In this document: piece after piece, positions 21,147 to 33,210 of the stretch
Layout of the letters: the number at the start of each line of letters is the position of its first letter
Numbering within the stretch: position 1 is the stretch's first letter
Assembly (NCBI GenBank): GCA_036971615.1
Contig: JAYKKR010000054.1
Location: 86,052 to 150,051 of the forward strand
Origin: Amyloporia xantha
Lineage: Eukaryota > Basidiomycota > Agaricomycetes > Polyporales > Adustoporiaceae
Direction of reading: 5' to 3'
Length of the DNA: 64,000 nt
Notes under the pieces: generated by a model
What the model was told of the DNA's origin: nothing
The model's input: only the letters and a program-made list of their open reading frames with translations
Databases searched by the model: none
Translations under genes and position numbers: made by a program

Positions 21147-24100
21147 TCATGCTTCAATCATACCCTCGTGGTCTCGCCACCTCTCGTACTTGGCGATGAC
21201 ATCGGGCGTAATCTGTTTCTTCATCGCACGCGCTGCGCAAACGAACGCGTCGTACGGCACCTGATCAATCGCAGTGTTATCCCAACTGTCCCGCCTGCTG
21301 CAGCGAAACAGCATCTTACATATGGGGCGTCTATATCCCTCTTCATCGTCAGAAGCGCCGCTTCCTGGCACAGCGCCGTTATCTCCGCGCCTGAGTATCC
21401 TTCGGTCTGATCGCCGCGGACACGCGCATAAGCTACGAGTTCAGAATCCCCGACAAGACGAAAATGATAGACTCACCATCCGTGCGATCTCTGCAAAGTT
21501 GATGCCAGGCTCCACGCTCATCTTGCGCGTGCGGATGCGCAGGATGTCCTCCCTCCCTCGCACGTCGGGCGGACCCACGTACAGGATGCGGTCCAGACGG
21601 CCGGGGCGCATGAGCGCCGAGTCCTGTCGACCAGCCAATCGTCATCAGCTGTGAATTTGAACGCGGAGATGACGAGAAGAGTCGCAGGAGGAGCACGTGC
21701 TTGCCGGGGGTTCGATGAATCGAATCACACCGTGCCGCGTCGTGTCAGAGGCAGGGAAGGGGAAGGGGACGGCGACTTACGATCGCTTCGGGCCGGTTCG
21801 TCGCCACGACGATGGTGACCCCGACGAGCTCCTGCACGCCGTCCATCTCGTTGAGGAGACTGGTGAGCACGCCATCGTGTGCGCCGGTGCCGTCACCGAA
21901 TGCACGCGATGTGGCGAGGGCATCTATCTCATCCTGTGGGGGATAGGGCGGTCGGTATCAGTATGTGAGCCTCGATGGCGGGCAGGACGTAGAGACGACG
22001 CACAAAGAAGATTATGGACGGAGATGCCGCGCGGGCCTTGCTGAATATCTCGCGCACCGCTCGCTCTGACTCCCCGACATATTTGTTCAAGAGCTGCCAA
22101 CATCACACCAATCAGCCAAATCGGGCGCTGGACATCTGGATATCGACGACGCACCTCGGGCCCCTTCACAGCAAGGAAGTTCACCCCGCTCTCCGTTGCA
22201 CACGCCCGCACGAGCAGTGTCTTGCTGCACCCCGGCGGGCCGTATAGTAGCACGCCCTTCGGCGCGCGCACGCCGAGGCGCGCGAATGCGCCAGGGTGGA
22301 GCAAAGGCCACTCGACGCACTCGCGCAGCTTCTCGATCGTCTCCGCCTGTCCGCCGATGTCGGACCAGTGCACGGGAACGGTGTCAAGGAAGAGCGAGCG
22401 CAGCGCAGAGGGGCGCACGGAGGGCAGGGACGCGAGGAGATCGTCAAGGGTGAGGCGAGGGGAGGAAGGGGTTGTGCTAGTTTCGGCGGCGGGCGGCTGC
22501 TGGGAGGACAGGAAGCGCTTGATGGCGAGCGTGCCTGCCTCGCGGACGACGGCGCTTAGGTCTGCGCCAACGTAGCCGTGTGCCCGGGCTGTGACAGCCC
22601 GGAGCTCGTCCTCGGTGACGGAGTGGGGTGTCTTCGAAAGGAGCACATTGAGGATCGAAAGCCGGGCTTCCGCATCGGGGATGCCTTGTGTGATGTGATG
22701 GTCAAATTACGACGGTGCCCCAAAAAGCAAACAGGGTAAAGGTCACCTATTTCGATCTCCCTGTCGAACCGTCCTGGCCGCCGCAACGCTGGGTCGATCG
22801 CATTTGGTCTGTTGGTGGTCGCGACGACGATTACGCGCTCCTGCTCTGTGCCCTCCGCCCCATCGCCCATGCCGTCCATGATGGTCAGCAACTGTGCGAC
22901 GACGCGCTTCTCGACCTCTCCGCCGGGCCCATCCTCTCGCCGCGGGCAGAGCGCGTCGACCTCGTCGAGGACGACGATGCATGGGCTGCGTGCACGTGCC
23001 TCCGCGAAGACGTCGCGCAGCTTCGACTCGGTCTCGCCGTGGTATGCCGAGGATAACTCGGGTCCATTGATCACAAGGACGGCGGAGCGCGTCGAGGCCG
23101 CGATTGCACGCGCGAGGTGTGTCTTCCCTGTACCAGGCGGCCCGTGTAGGAGAATGCCGCGTGTGGGCTTCAGGCCTGCATCGTGGTCAGTACGGTCACG
23201 GGGCGATGCATGTCAAAGATGGAGGGGAAGGGCAGTAGGAGCATGTGTTGGATAGGCAATATTGCGGGGTGGTAGCATAATGTGTGGCAGAGATGACGGA
23301 CCAAAATGACGGAATAACTCCGGGCGAGTGAGCGGAATTTCTATCAGATCGCGAATTTGAGCGATTTGCTTGTCGAGTCCGCCGACAGCTGTATACGCCT
23401 CTTCGTTGTGCTCCACACCAATGGCGGCCGTCTATAGAATTTCATATAGTCATGCATGAGTAGGGAAACGACCATATCGGCGTGTGCGTGCATCACCTTT
23501 TTAGACTCGTTATGCTCGATATTGGATTCTTTGTCTTCCAAGTACACCGTGGTGTCCCAGTCCACGATCCACAACTGCGGACCCGATGACAAGGACAGTT
23601 TCCGAATACTTCCTGCCAAGTCATCCTCCCCACCAGCTTCTCCCGTACTTGTGGACACGGAAGAAAGGACGAACCGGCGGCCTTTGCCCTCATAAATCAA
23701 ATCCACGGTTTGTGTAGGTGCCAGGTACTTGATATCCACTAACGGCCGAAATTCAACAGTGAGAACATTGCCTTAAGAGAGCCGGGGTTCTCGTGGGATC
23801 GATAAAAGACGAAAGGAACGAACCCAGTGCTTCTCTGATCAGCAGAGTTAACCAATCACGGCGTCCAGGGACGGCCTTTTCTGGCGTCCTCGATGCGCTA
23901 GCTTTTGCGGGCGATATAGAGCCTTCATACACTTCACGAAGACGCACCGTCCGGGCTAGTTGCGATTTTCGTGTGGATGGAAGATGCGGAGGAAGTTTTG
24001 CGCTATTCAGCGGGGTAATCTTAACCTTGGTGCCTTCCGGTAGATGGGCGGTCAGAAGCAAGGACGAGGAGACAAGGACCGCTGCGATAACACCATTCAA

Positions 24101-24466
24101 TGAGACATGAGCACGTTCGCCACATATTCGGGATCTGCACATGTATCCCACTTACCGTCTTGTGATACCTCATGGGAAGGCCATGCGATACCCACTGAGA
24201 AGACCTGTCAATTCAGAACAGCTCGAGTTAGTGGGCGCTGATATCGAGGGTGCGACTCTGGTCAGCTGCATAGTGGGTTATTCCCACTGCGTTTCACTCA
24301 CAGTCTGTTCTGGCCCAGCCCCAGATATCGCCACTACATCGCCTGCGCATAGCTTTACGCTTTTGAGAACATCTACATTGATTGTAACGCGCCGTGCAGC
24401 ACGAGAAGCTGAGTCCGATGCGCTGGCGAAGCCCACGACAAACGTCCGAGAGGTGATTGAGGTCAT
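21147..24466 (-). CDS. AFG2: AAA-family ATPase Afg2/Drg1 (SPATA5-type)
   Basis: Afg2 is a cytoplasmic type II AAA ATPase that releases shuttling factors such as Rlp24 from pre-60S ribosomes. The start at 24466 gives [15 protein letters not shown]. An N-domain follows ([44 protein letters not shown]). D1 begins with [20 protein letters not shown], Walker A GPPGTGKT, Walker [11 protein letters not shown] and [21 protein letters not shown]2 has [20 protein letters not shown], Walker A GPPGCSKT, Walker B SIIFFDEIDAL (split by an intron at about 22020) and [28 protein letters not shown]. The C-terminus reads [20 protein letters not shown]. At least nine introns, all consistent with an intact gene. 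It is divergent from GPI16 across 386 bp. Confidence 0.93.
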
Positions 24467-24852
24467 ACAAGGCGTGGCCGGAGTAATCCTGTATCAAACC
24501 GAGGTATTTTCAATAACGTCTTGTGTGGTAAGGCTTGTTAAATCACAATTTACACGAGGTCAGTAGCAAAGCAGAGAACGTGGGTATTACATACAAGTGT
24601 TGCCGGCCTAGCAGATGTTCTATATACCACCCCAGCAGTTGGCTGTGCCCACAGTTAGATATAGTAGTCACGGTATATCAGCTTGCGGTGTATTCAAAGT
24701 GCACGGCGAGCGCCTAGTTGAGATCTGAATCTCACGTGCATCAGACGCCCATTAACAGCCACTTACGCGACTGACCCGACAACAACGACCTGCATGAACA
24801 TGTACACCCAGCTTTGCTGCTCATACCAATGAATTGAGTCGGCATCGTAACG
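24467..24852. other. shared divergent promoter region AFG2/GPI16
   Basis: 386 bp lie between two divergent start codons. It should hold both promoters; no clear TATA box is visible, as is common for housekeeping genes. Confidence 0.5.
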
Positions 24853-26859
24853 ATGATCTTAAACTGGCGCACCTACGTCTATTGTTTTCTTGCTCTCTGT
24901 CTTTCCCGGGTTCTCGCAGCGATTCCAGCGGAACAGTTCGAAGAAGAATTAACCTTGAGGCCTTTGCGAGATGGGAAATTGGCCGCTCGCTTTTCCTTCA
25001 TAACTTTGTTGAATAAGGCGACACCGAGAGATCCGGATACTCTGGAGAAAGACGATGAATGTGCGTGTTTGCCCGTCTCAAAGTCATGCTACTAACATAA
25101 CGAGCAATAAGACAGCGCAGCATTACACACTCTTCCCCCTCGCTCTCGGCCAAATACTACGTGAATATGCTGTCACTGAGCTGCATCTCACTCTGAATGC
25201 CGGAAACTGGAATTACGACCGCTGGGGCTATCCCGATGAACCCGGTGTGGGCACTGGTGCCGAATTGTGGGCGTGGATGGGAGATGGCGGTACGTTGACG
25301 TGAGTTGTCTACACTATCTACGCTACACAAGATGGACCAACAACTATTGGTCAGTATTGACGAACGTTGGCGCGGCCTGCGTAATGCTCTCGCTGGATTG
25401 TTCTGTGCATCTCTCGGCTCGTTAGATGAACAACGTACCACTTCCCCCGTCCTCACTTTCCGACCAGAAGGGTCACTTCCTAATTGGACTAATTCGCATC
25501 TTCTCCGTCACGCAACGCTTCCGTCAGAGCACGTTTGTACGGAGAATCTGACACCTTTCCTGAAACTGCTACCGTGCAAGTCGTTCTCGGGCATCGCTAG
25601 CCTGTTGAATCCGCATCGTTTATTCGATGCAGACTGGCATGGAATGGGCGTGCATGTGCGCTATCGTGAAAACGTGGGCGTCGAGGTCCGGCTTGCCTTC
25701 CAAACGGTGTTTGACCCCGTCCGATACTCTCCGGAAAAGCGACGAGGTGAGCGCTCGGGAAATCTTTCATTTGAATATAGTTTCTCATGTGTCGACACGC
25801 CGTTTAGATTGGTCGCTAGGCTCTGTTTTCGATCGCGTCATTAATAGCGCATGTCCAGCCGCGCAGTCCAGTGTTGTCAGAGTGACGCTCCCACCAGAGA
25901 AGTCGTATGCAATTGCTCCGATTCCAACGGAAATAGGCACAAATGTTGCCAAATTTGCTGTTGAAAACGGTCAGTCTTTCCCCAATTGCTCAACCTGCTG
26001 AGGGTACTGATCGGTCTGTGAGATCAGGTAAACCTCTCGACATTGTAATGCAATGGCCAGAGGAATATTCGTTCCAATATCGTTAGTCTGATGTGTTTCA
26101 TGCACTATCTTCGTGTTGATTGTGTGCCCTGCAGCCTTCGGCTCGGCAGCTATGCCACTCACCCAGCTCTCCATGCATCGCACCTTGATGAGATCGAGCC
26201 AGTATGCCGCCCGGCTATCCCTTGTGATCACAAATAATCTCCCAGTTCAAGTTCAAAGCGGCTATCTCGAGACTATGCCCTGGTTACTGCAATTCGAATT
26301 ACACACCCTCCGCGTGCAGAGCAACGGGGTTTCAAGTGGTACGTACTCCCGAGGATCTAAGACAGCGTCACAACGTCTTCTCCAGATAGGGCGTCTAATG
26401 CAATTCATTTCCATCTTTGCAGATGATCTCGTCAATATCGTTTCGTATACAGCACCCATCCCGCATTCTCGGCCGTCACTTCTGCAAGCTGTGCTCACGT
26501 TGCCGCCAAAGTCCACGTTGCACCTCACGATGGACGTCTCGAAGCCCTTCCTGCGGTATACCGAACATCCGCCAGACGCGCAACGTGGTTGGGACCTGCC
26601 TCCAGCCGTGCTACTGCCATTTTCGTTTGGGAATACTTCCGAAGATCGGGACTTCGATGCCAGCGGAATCGCGCTACCGGTGCGGCCCTCACGGATGTAC
26701 ACGCCCGTCTTGTTAGTCGATCTAGCCACTCCGGACTTTAGCATGCCATATAACGTCATCATCCTGAGCTGCACCCTCATCGCGCTGATATTCGGGAGCG
26801 TGTTCAATCTGCTGACGAGGAAGTTTGTAGTAGTACGAGTAGAAGGAAAGCCAGAGTGA
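24853..26859 (+). CDS. GPI16: GPI transamidase complex subunit Gpi16/PIG-T
   Basis: PIG-T/Gpi16 is an ER-membrane subunit of the transamidase that attaches GPI anchors to proteins. The ATG at 24853 gives a signal peptide (YVYCFLALCLSRVLA) followed by EQFEEELTLRPLRDGKLAAR. Family blocks follow: HYTLFPLALGQILREY, LHLTLNAGNWNYDRWGYP, GAELWAWMGD, RWRGLRNALAGLFCASL, CTENLTPFLKLLPCKS, AGIASLL-like, LAFQTVFDP, then PVQVQSGYLETMPWLLQFEL and DPPDAQRGWDLPPAVL-like sequence (residues PPDAQRGWDLPPAV). Near the C-terminus are RMYTPVLLVDLATPDFSMPY and one transmembrane helix (VIILSCTLIALIFGSVFNLL). Six or more short introns; every join I checked stays in frame. Confidence 0.93.
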
Positions 26860-28870
26860 CGAAAAGAACTCATTATCCACACGATGCCGCATCGGCGCAC
26901 ATCTTCTCATCTGTCAGCGTTAGTCGCGCTAGCTCAGGTAAGCCCGGACAAGGCGATGTCTCGGATCCCGCAAAGCGTATCCACAGATATCGGATCTTGA
27001 TCTCATAGGCATATATGCTCATCGTCTACACTAATTGGAACAGGTGACTATGGGTCTCGAGCTATTTCCATAGATGTCCTTGAGGCTAGGCCAGGGGCCA
27101 GGAGTTGGGCTATTGACTGTGAGTGCGATTCAATTCAGTTCGCGACCTTGAATTTATGTCCTATATAAACAAGTTCCGCCGTGGTCGGATGTGCTAAGTA
27201 GCTATTACGATCGATCAGGGCCTCGTCATATATTACCAGGCTTGTGCAAACGCGGTCATGTGCTCCGTGATATCTATGCGGAGACCATGGACTCTGTATA
27301 GGTGATAACAGGAATAGGTTCGTCATGTCTTGCCAATCGGTTTCCACTGTGGTTGATCCGAATTGCCATTCTCCAAATTTATTCAACGCGGAACTCATCA
27401 CTCCGATGGTCATATCCAACACGAATCAACAAGTACAACATGTACGTCTAGTTGCAAGTTTCAATCAGATGCTGACCCAGAAGGTTCAGGTCACAGCGAG
27501 GCGTGTCCTTCTATCCTACTCCGTACACAAACGTCTCACCTTGTCCCGAGATCGAGTCACCGACACTGTTTGACACTATCGGCCCGAGCCATATATCGAT
27601 GAACGTCGAGTTCCGCTTTTGTAGCGTGTCGCATGTGTGTGACTGTGTCCGGCGGCGACCAAGAAGATCGCCTCATCGTCAATCTGAGCTGGCGTCTATT
27701 GGCGTATTACTTCCTCCCAGCTATTTGATGATGGATCAGATACGGATCCTGTCTGCGATGCGGGCATGGCTCCCGGCGAGGACAAATGCCTATGTTATCG
27801 ATCGACGTCAGTATTGCACCAAAGAAGGAGATTTCTGGTGACTTACCACGTATGTCGCACGTCAGAAACCGTGCTAGATGATGAGACCTTTCACCGGGTT
27901 CTTCAACAGCGCTCAGAGCTGTCTCAGACGGATTGCTACATCCTTTTGGTAAGTATAGTTCATCAGTTACTTGAGCGGGCTATAACCGTAACACGCGGTT
28001 ACAGCTTCAGGCACTGTACATACGGATGTCGTCCATCCTCGTCATCTCAGGATCATTATTTTCTGCGTGAGAAACACCGGAAGACTCCACATCACATTCT
28101 CAGAGAAGCAGGCCACTACTCAGTGGCCAGCATGAGGTTCACGATTGTGGAATGAAAAGCGATATGATGGAAGTCGGTTATCAACATGCTCGCTGGACGG
28201 AGGTACGCTTCTCATAGCTATTCCTCAGTTCGGCCAAGCCAGTTCGAAAGACCTGACGAGAAGCCGCACATGAACCGCGTCACTATGCATAGACTTTAGC
28301 CTATCCGCATAAGCGGAAGAAACCATCCCGAACGCACAAGCTTACGAAGTTCGCAATCTGAGGTCGAATAGGACAGCTATGAGGGCATTCCGCCGAATAC
28401 GCTATCTTGTCAGTTCCAGGAATTACGCCCAACTGCTCCCATTTGGCCGCTTTGCCACGCAGGGCCAGATGATAAAGGAAAATTGTGAGCTGTCACATGA
28501 TAGTGAGGCCGAGGGCTTCTTGCAAGTATGTCAAGCACGGCCAACGAGCGGCCTGCGGACTTGCAGGGAAAGGCGGATATCTCACGACCCTCTAGTTCCT
28601 TAGATCAATGTGGTGTATTCATATGCCCCCGCGTTGGTTCTGATCATGCTGTGGGCATCTTAGCCCAGCGCTTCTTGGAATCGCGCTCGCATAAAAGACA
28701 AAGAGAGCTTCATGCGTTCTTCCTCCTCTTTGTGACTCCCCTCCTTCTGCCTCCATTGTCCTTCCCAGTGGCCACCCCCTGCCGTTGTGGTGCCCCCTTA
28801 TAAGACCACCGTCCCGAACACACCACTTATCACTCACCACACTTAGTCTCTGACCTTTGAGTAAACAACA
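26860..28870. other. 2-kb stretch without a recognised gene
   Basis: Short frames exist on both strands (27135-27422 minus, 27766-28155 plus), but none has a family match or convincing splice partners. A TATA-like CTTATAAGAC at 28797-28806 belongs to the small gene that starts at 28871. Confidence 0.45.
28797..28806 (+). promoter_or_regulatory. TATA box (CTTATAAGAC)
   Basis: The element lies about 65-75 bp upstream of the ATG at 28871. A CACCACTTATCACTCACCAC leader and an adenine-rich ACAACA just before the start codon follow. Confidence 0.55.
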
Positions 28871-29328
28871 ATGTGTCGCCGAATTGCGTACGTTCACCTG
28901 TCCTGAAGATGTTTCGTTGCTGATTGCCCGCACCTAGCGAAGGAACACGATGGTCGAAATGTGGGGTAATGCGATCGTTTCCCTGTATCTGTCAACGAAC
29001 ATCGGTCAGCTGAATGGAATCGGTCAAACGCTTACAGCATTTCCAACGTCATCACGTTGTTGCCATCATGGACTGTAATTCCAGCCATTGCGAGCGCAGT
29101 ATTCTGCACCCTCGAGCCTGCCGAGATCAAAACTGCCTGAAGGTACGAGACCATTTGACCTCGGCCCACTCTTGAGCGGCGATGCTCCTTTGCCACAACG
29201 TGCACCTAATCTTCCCATTCATTTCCGCGTTCCAGAACTACGGGCCAGACGTGCAAAAAGACGTCGACACCGTGAAAGACGAATGCTTCCAATGTCGTGC
29301 ATCCGCCGCCCGTACACTGCCATCTTGA
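28871..29328 (+). CDS. 80-residue Cys/His-rich small protein (4 exons)
   Basis: The exons by hand are 28871-28887, 28938-28965, 29038-29142 and 29236-29328. All have GT-AG borders and every join stays in frame. The protein reads [20 protein letters not shown] at its start, has [20 protein letters not shown] in the middle with [13 protein letters not shown] after it, and ends [15 protein letters not shown]. Eight cysteines (CxxRIAEG, KCGHF, DCNSSHC, ACRDQNC, CFQC) suggest zinc knuckles. Short Agaricomycete proteins of this type (MCRR...CGH...C..C) are known to me as uncharacterised. No signal peptide is present. A TATA box precedes it. Because every exon is short, plain reading-frame searches miss this gene. 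Confidence 0.8.
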
Positions 29329-31201
29329 TCGCCGAACAACTGCCTCGCCCGCGAAGGATGTCTCGTATTCGTATTCGTTTGCTCCTCTTCGCACGGACAG
29401 GTTGTATCATCCACATGTTGTTGTCGTCGCATTGCTCTCCTAGTCATATTCTTGCATCCCTGTAATACTAATCGCAATGCAAACTGTCGAGATATTAGTC
29501 CTGGCTGTCGCCTGACGCGATGATGAGCTGAGGAAGCAAATCCCAGTCTTGCCGTAAGGATAGAACGTCATGGTCCGCTATCCTGCTTCACGTATGCCAT
29601 AAGCGTACACCATCGCCTAACTGTCAAACTCCGATACACACCCCCATCGTCGGACACACGTGTGGAGGCGTGTAGGGTACTGCTCGTCGCGCCCGCCTCG
29701 AAGCGCTTTGGCACCAGTCAACAGGTGCCTCGTGCCGTGCGGTTTCCACTCGTGATGCGTCTTCATCCTGAAGAGGCTGCCACGTCCGCTTGACCCGCGC
29801 CAGGTGGGTACACGAGCTGCGCCGCAAAATGTCAGAGGAACACGAGGCACCCGCAAGTGTAAGCCCACGACTACCGCCCACTGTAGGAATATGTCCGTGT
29901 ATAGGTCGCAGAAGGTCGTGTCAACGGCGGCCGATTGCGTCCAATCATCAAGGTGTCTAGGCCTCGTACAACTGGACCCTTGGTAACGCCGCAGGGGTCA
30001 CCTCGATGCAGTAGGTAGCTGTATTCGGTGAGACGAAAGTGGCTAGGAACAGACTGGTTGTTCCCACAACGCCCGGCGGAAAAAGCGCGAAATCACAGCC
30101 AGATATCCACTTGATATTTTGCTAGCGCTGTACGGACGATCACGCATCATACGATCGAGGGTATAGGTTGTCAGGTGTCAGCAGTCGAAGGATCGCCAAG
30201 GTAGCCTATGTCGGGCTTCACAGATGAGAAAAATATGTCCCTCCTGACCAGTTCGCGTGATATCCGTCGAGGAGCAGGTAACGCCAAGTCAACTTCAGTG
30301 CCCTTCGGTGGATACAAACAGGTAGCTCACCTATGATGGCCTTCGTTGTCTATGTCATGCATTGAAGACATGTTCGCCGGCGCCTTTGAATACCCTAAGA
30401 CAACCGTGCCTTCCCTGCACGCGACATGACAAGATATATAAGGCATACGAAGGTACAGTATCGCGGGGAATACGAAGATTGAGATCAGGGAACAGTGACG
30501 ACAGCAATAAAAAACGTATCCAATCGCTTGGTACTGAGATTTCACTTCATATCGTGTATGTCAAGATATCGGGAAAGGTAAGATACACGTAAAGCGCGAT
30601 CGAGAGTAAGGGTGTAGTTGGCGGCACACCCAATGAATTGCTCTTACCTTGCTCTTACCCTGTTAGGTGTATATTCCGCGTACGATCCAGAATTCACGCT
30701 TCCCAGAAAGACTGCCGGTGATAGAGTGCCGGCGTAATATCGCAATGAAAGCGCTGATAGAGCGGCCATAACAAGATTCAGTCAGAAAAATGCGCGAAGC
30801 CGACAGGAGGAAAGCAGTCTTCACGATGCAGCAATGGCTTTTGCAATGCGGTAGGTACAATGATAAGGACAGCACTGGCGTTGCCTACAATGTGAGCCGG
30901 CCAGATAATTAGTGACCCATGGTATGATGTGGTGTTTGCTGTCTTTCCACTGCAAGAAGGAATGGACATACAGGTTGTCTTGTACCGAGGACCCAGTGGT
31001 GATAGTGTGCACGCTTATAGTAATGTAGTTAGCTTCAAGGGTTTGAGGCTCGATTGGGACGCTGAACAGTCAGACGAGATGCAGCGACGTAGCAGTTTGT
31101 ACTTGCAGATGAGTGATAAGACTCCGTAAAAATTCTCAGTACACAAGGTCTAACGATTCTGTCCAACCACCATCCTGAACACTCCGCCTGTCTTCCTGCG
31201 T
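29329..31201. other. 1.9-kb stretch without a recognised gene
   Basis: Frames at 29617-29881 (minus) and 30663-31010 (minus) are open but unrecognised. The latter has hydrophobic patches (IVGNASAVLIIVPTAL), but no exon chain could be built. Nothing further can be supported. Confidence 0.45.
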
Positions 31202-31667
31202 TTAGTGAGGATGGTTCTTGTGGTGCTCTGGAATCATCAGCGAAAGGTGCATGTAAGGAGAACAAGGAATTCTCACTCAAATGCACTAGAGCAGAGAGAA
31301 ATATTGTCAATAGATGTCCATTATCGCGAAGAGAAACCATACGCACTCTGATAATCAATGGTATACCCGAGGGTGAAGATCCCGAAGATGGTGAACACGA
31401 GCGGGGCAGCCGAAGCGTTCTTTCCATTGAACAACCGTGCCTTGATCCCTCCGTACGCAGACGTAGGAGCCGGACCCTTGGGCAATTTAGAGTAGAAGTT
31501 GACCAACGGGCCCAATCCTGCACCGCTGCCGGACGACTGGAATGATTCACTTTAGTCCTTCAGGCGAGCGAGCAAAAGGTGGCCGAGCCTCTCACCAGGA
31601 TTGAAGGTGTAGCAATTTTTGGCGGGACAAGGCCCCCTAGCTGACGGCGGATGAGAGTGGGCTGCAT
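31202..31667 (-). CDS. ATP17: mitochondrial ATP synthase subunit f
   Basis: Subunit f is a small inner-membrane component of the F0 sector, near the subunit-a/peripheral stalk region. The exons are 31596-31667, 31347-31536, 31277-31285 (9 nt) and 31202-31227. The product starts MQPTLIRRQLGGLVPPKIAT. It contains the family signature LVNFYSKLPKGPAPTSAYGG followed by IKARLFNGKN. The single TM helix is LVFTIFGIFTLGYTI, and the C-terminus is DYQMHLKHHKNHPH. About 98 residues, the normal size. The final residues are supplied by a 9-nt and a 26-nt exon. The gene is divergent from a tRNA gene that starts 169 bp from the ATG. Confidence 0.93.
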
Positions 31668-31835
31668 AACGGCAGAAACGACGAGGATGGATGCCAGCTG
31701 AGCGCTGCGAACGTCGAGCGAGTGCAAGCACTTTGTTTGCTTTGACCAAATAGCGCGCTGTCCGCCTTTCCCCGAGCCTGTCTTCCAAGCTATTTTAAAT
31801 TATTTGTGTAAGCTATTGGTGCCTTGAATCATGAG

Positions 31836-31935
31836 TGCCCCATGGCTGAGTTGGTTACAGCGTCCGACTGTTACATTAGTCTTGCAGTGACGTAATCGGC
31901 ATCGGAAGGTCGAGAGTTCGAGCCTCTCTGGGGCA
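31836..31935 (+). tRNA. tRNA-Asn(GUU) with a 27-nt intron
   Basis: The acceptor stem TGCCCCA pairs perfectly with TGGGGCA. The D-arm is GCTG...CAGC with AGTTGGTTA loop, the anticodon stem TCCGA/TCGGA, and the T-arm GAGAG-TTCGAGC-CTCTC. The anticodon GTT is at 31870-31872. The intron 31874-31900 follows position 37, the canonical nuclear site. Mature length is 73 nt. The sequence resembles yeast tRNA-Asn (CCATGGCC-AGTTGGTTA, CGACTGTTA). A TTTTT Pol III terminator lies at 31958-31962. Confidence 0.93.
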
Positions 31936-31957
31936 GCGTAAATACCCGCACGCAAAC

Positions 31958-31962
31958 TTTTT
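31958..31962 (+). terminator. Pol III terminator (T5) of tRNA-Asn
   Basis: Five consecutive T lie 22 bp after the tRNA 3' end, in the expected place and orientation. Confidence 0.75.
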
Positions 31963-33210
31963 GAATTCCCATCTGTTCTGCAAACGGCTGTAAGGAAAGG
32001 TTATTTTTGAACAAAACAAAACGAGAATCACATTTGCATTCTACACAACGGTTGTGTCTACCATATAGGAAAGATATTTGCGTCAACCAAGTGTCGACTA
32101 GCGCGGATTCTTGCCTTCCCACGACTGTTGGCTGTTGTCCACCATCATATGATGCGGCTTGATGCCACATCACACTTTACAGGACAGTGCGGAACAGGAG
32201 GTTGCCCGATATTTGTCTGGCTGGACAAGTGTCAAGGCGGCACGACCACATGGAGATCCACTCCCGGTCGACCAGAAAGTCCAATAGGCCGAACACCCCA
32301 TTGTTTCAATATACGTTCATTGACAGGTCCCTGAAATATCAATATCGAACACACGTAGATCTCGACTTCGCTCTGAGTTTTCTTGTGCTCTCCTCTGTTT
32401 TCCGGGACCGCGGGAATACGCGAGTCTCGATATATGTCCTCTCCGCGGACTTGTCAACTAATTGTCGGTGATAACTAACTGCTTCCTGTCTTCTTGTTAA
32501 ATTGGAAATCCAGGCGCCACAATATATCGCGGGACGCTCACCCATGACCCTTATTTATAAGTGCTGTACAAGACATGTCCTCCAAGTCATTGGGCAGCTG
32601 TGGTTGTCTGCCGAATAACAACATGAAGTAAGTGCAAGGATTTCATCAAGCCAGGGGTTTCATTGACGATTCTTTCACCAATGGTGATGCGTGCATAGCA
32701 GTCGCCGGTATGCGTATACAGTTGACAGACCATCACCGACATGTCCATCAATTGTGATAATGTCTGGTCCGACCGGAGGCATGCTCACCAGGGCGCCGTG
32801 CGGGCGTCCGATGGACATGCCTTCAGATTAAATTGACATGCTAATTGTCTCATATATGGAAGAACCGCAACCCGCCTGGCTGCATTACGATATTCACAGC
32901 CCTGTCTGTACCTAGCAGCACATACCGATGACCGATGACATCGTTCTCCCGTTGCGCGGGCCCGATGCGCGGGAAAAACGCATCGTTCTAGTCACGGCTT
33001 CATGTACAGAGAATGATGGCTAAAGGCAAATACGCAGGGAAAGGATTTGGTAATTCCGTCCTGAGCGGCCGCCCTCAGCTCAATTCACTGTGGATATAAG
33101 AAGCTGGTCCCACATTGACCGCAGTCCCTCTGCCTGGAAGAGCATCGTCCGACCTGCGTAGACTCGGTCCTCGCAAACACTCGTCTGGGGCATTCTCACT
33201 ATTCTGGCAC
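31963..33210. other. 1.2-kb stretch without a recognised gene
   Basis: Only short unsupported frames (32128-32545). The right end should contain the promoter of the transporter gene that starts at 33211. Confidence 0.45.

Noticed and set aside
22196..22575. Overlapping plus-strand frames rich in Arg/Ala
   Set aside because: Shadows of the GC-rich AFG2 D2 region on the opposite strand.
24080..24200. Apparent frame break in AFG2 exon 3
   Set aside because: Using the acceptor at TATCGCAG (about 24080) gives an in-frame 73-nt intron joining VSQD to [14 protein letters not shown], so the gene is intact.
27135..28155. Open frames on both strands
   Set aside because: No family match, no promoter, and no splice partners that extend them.
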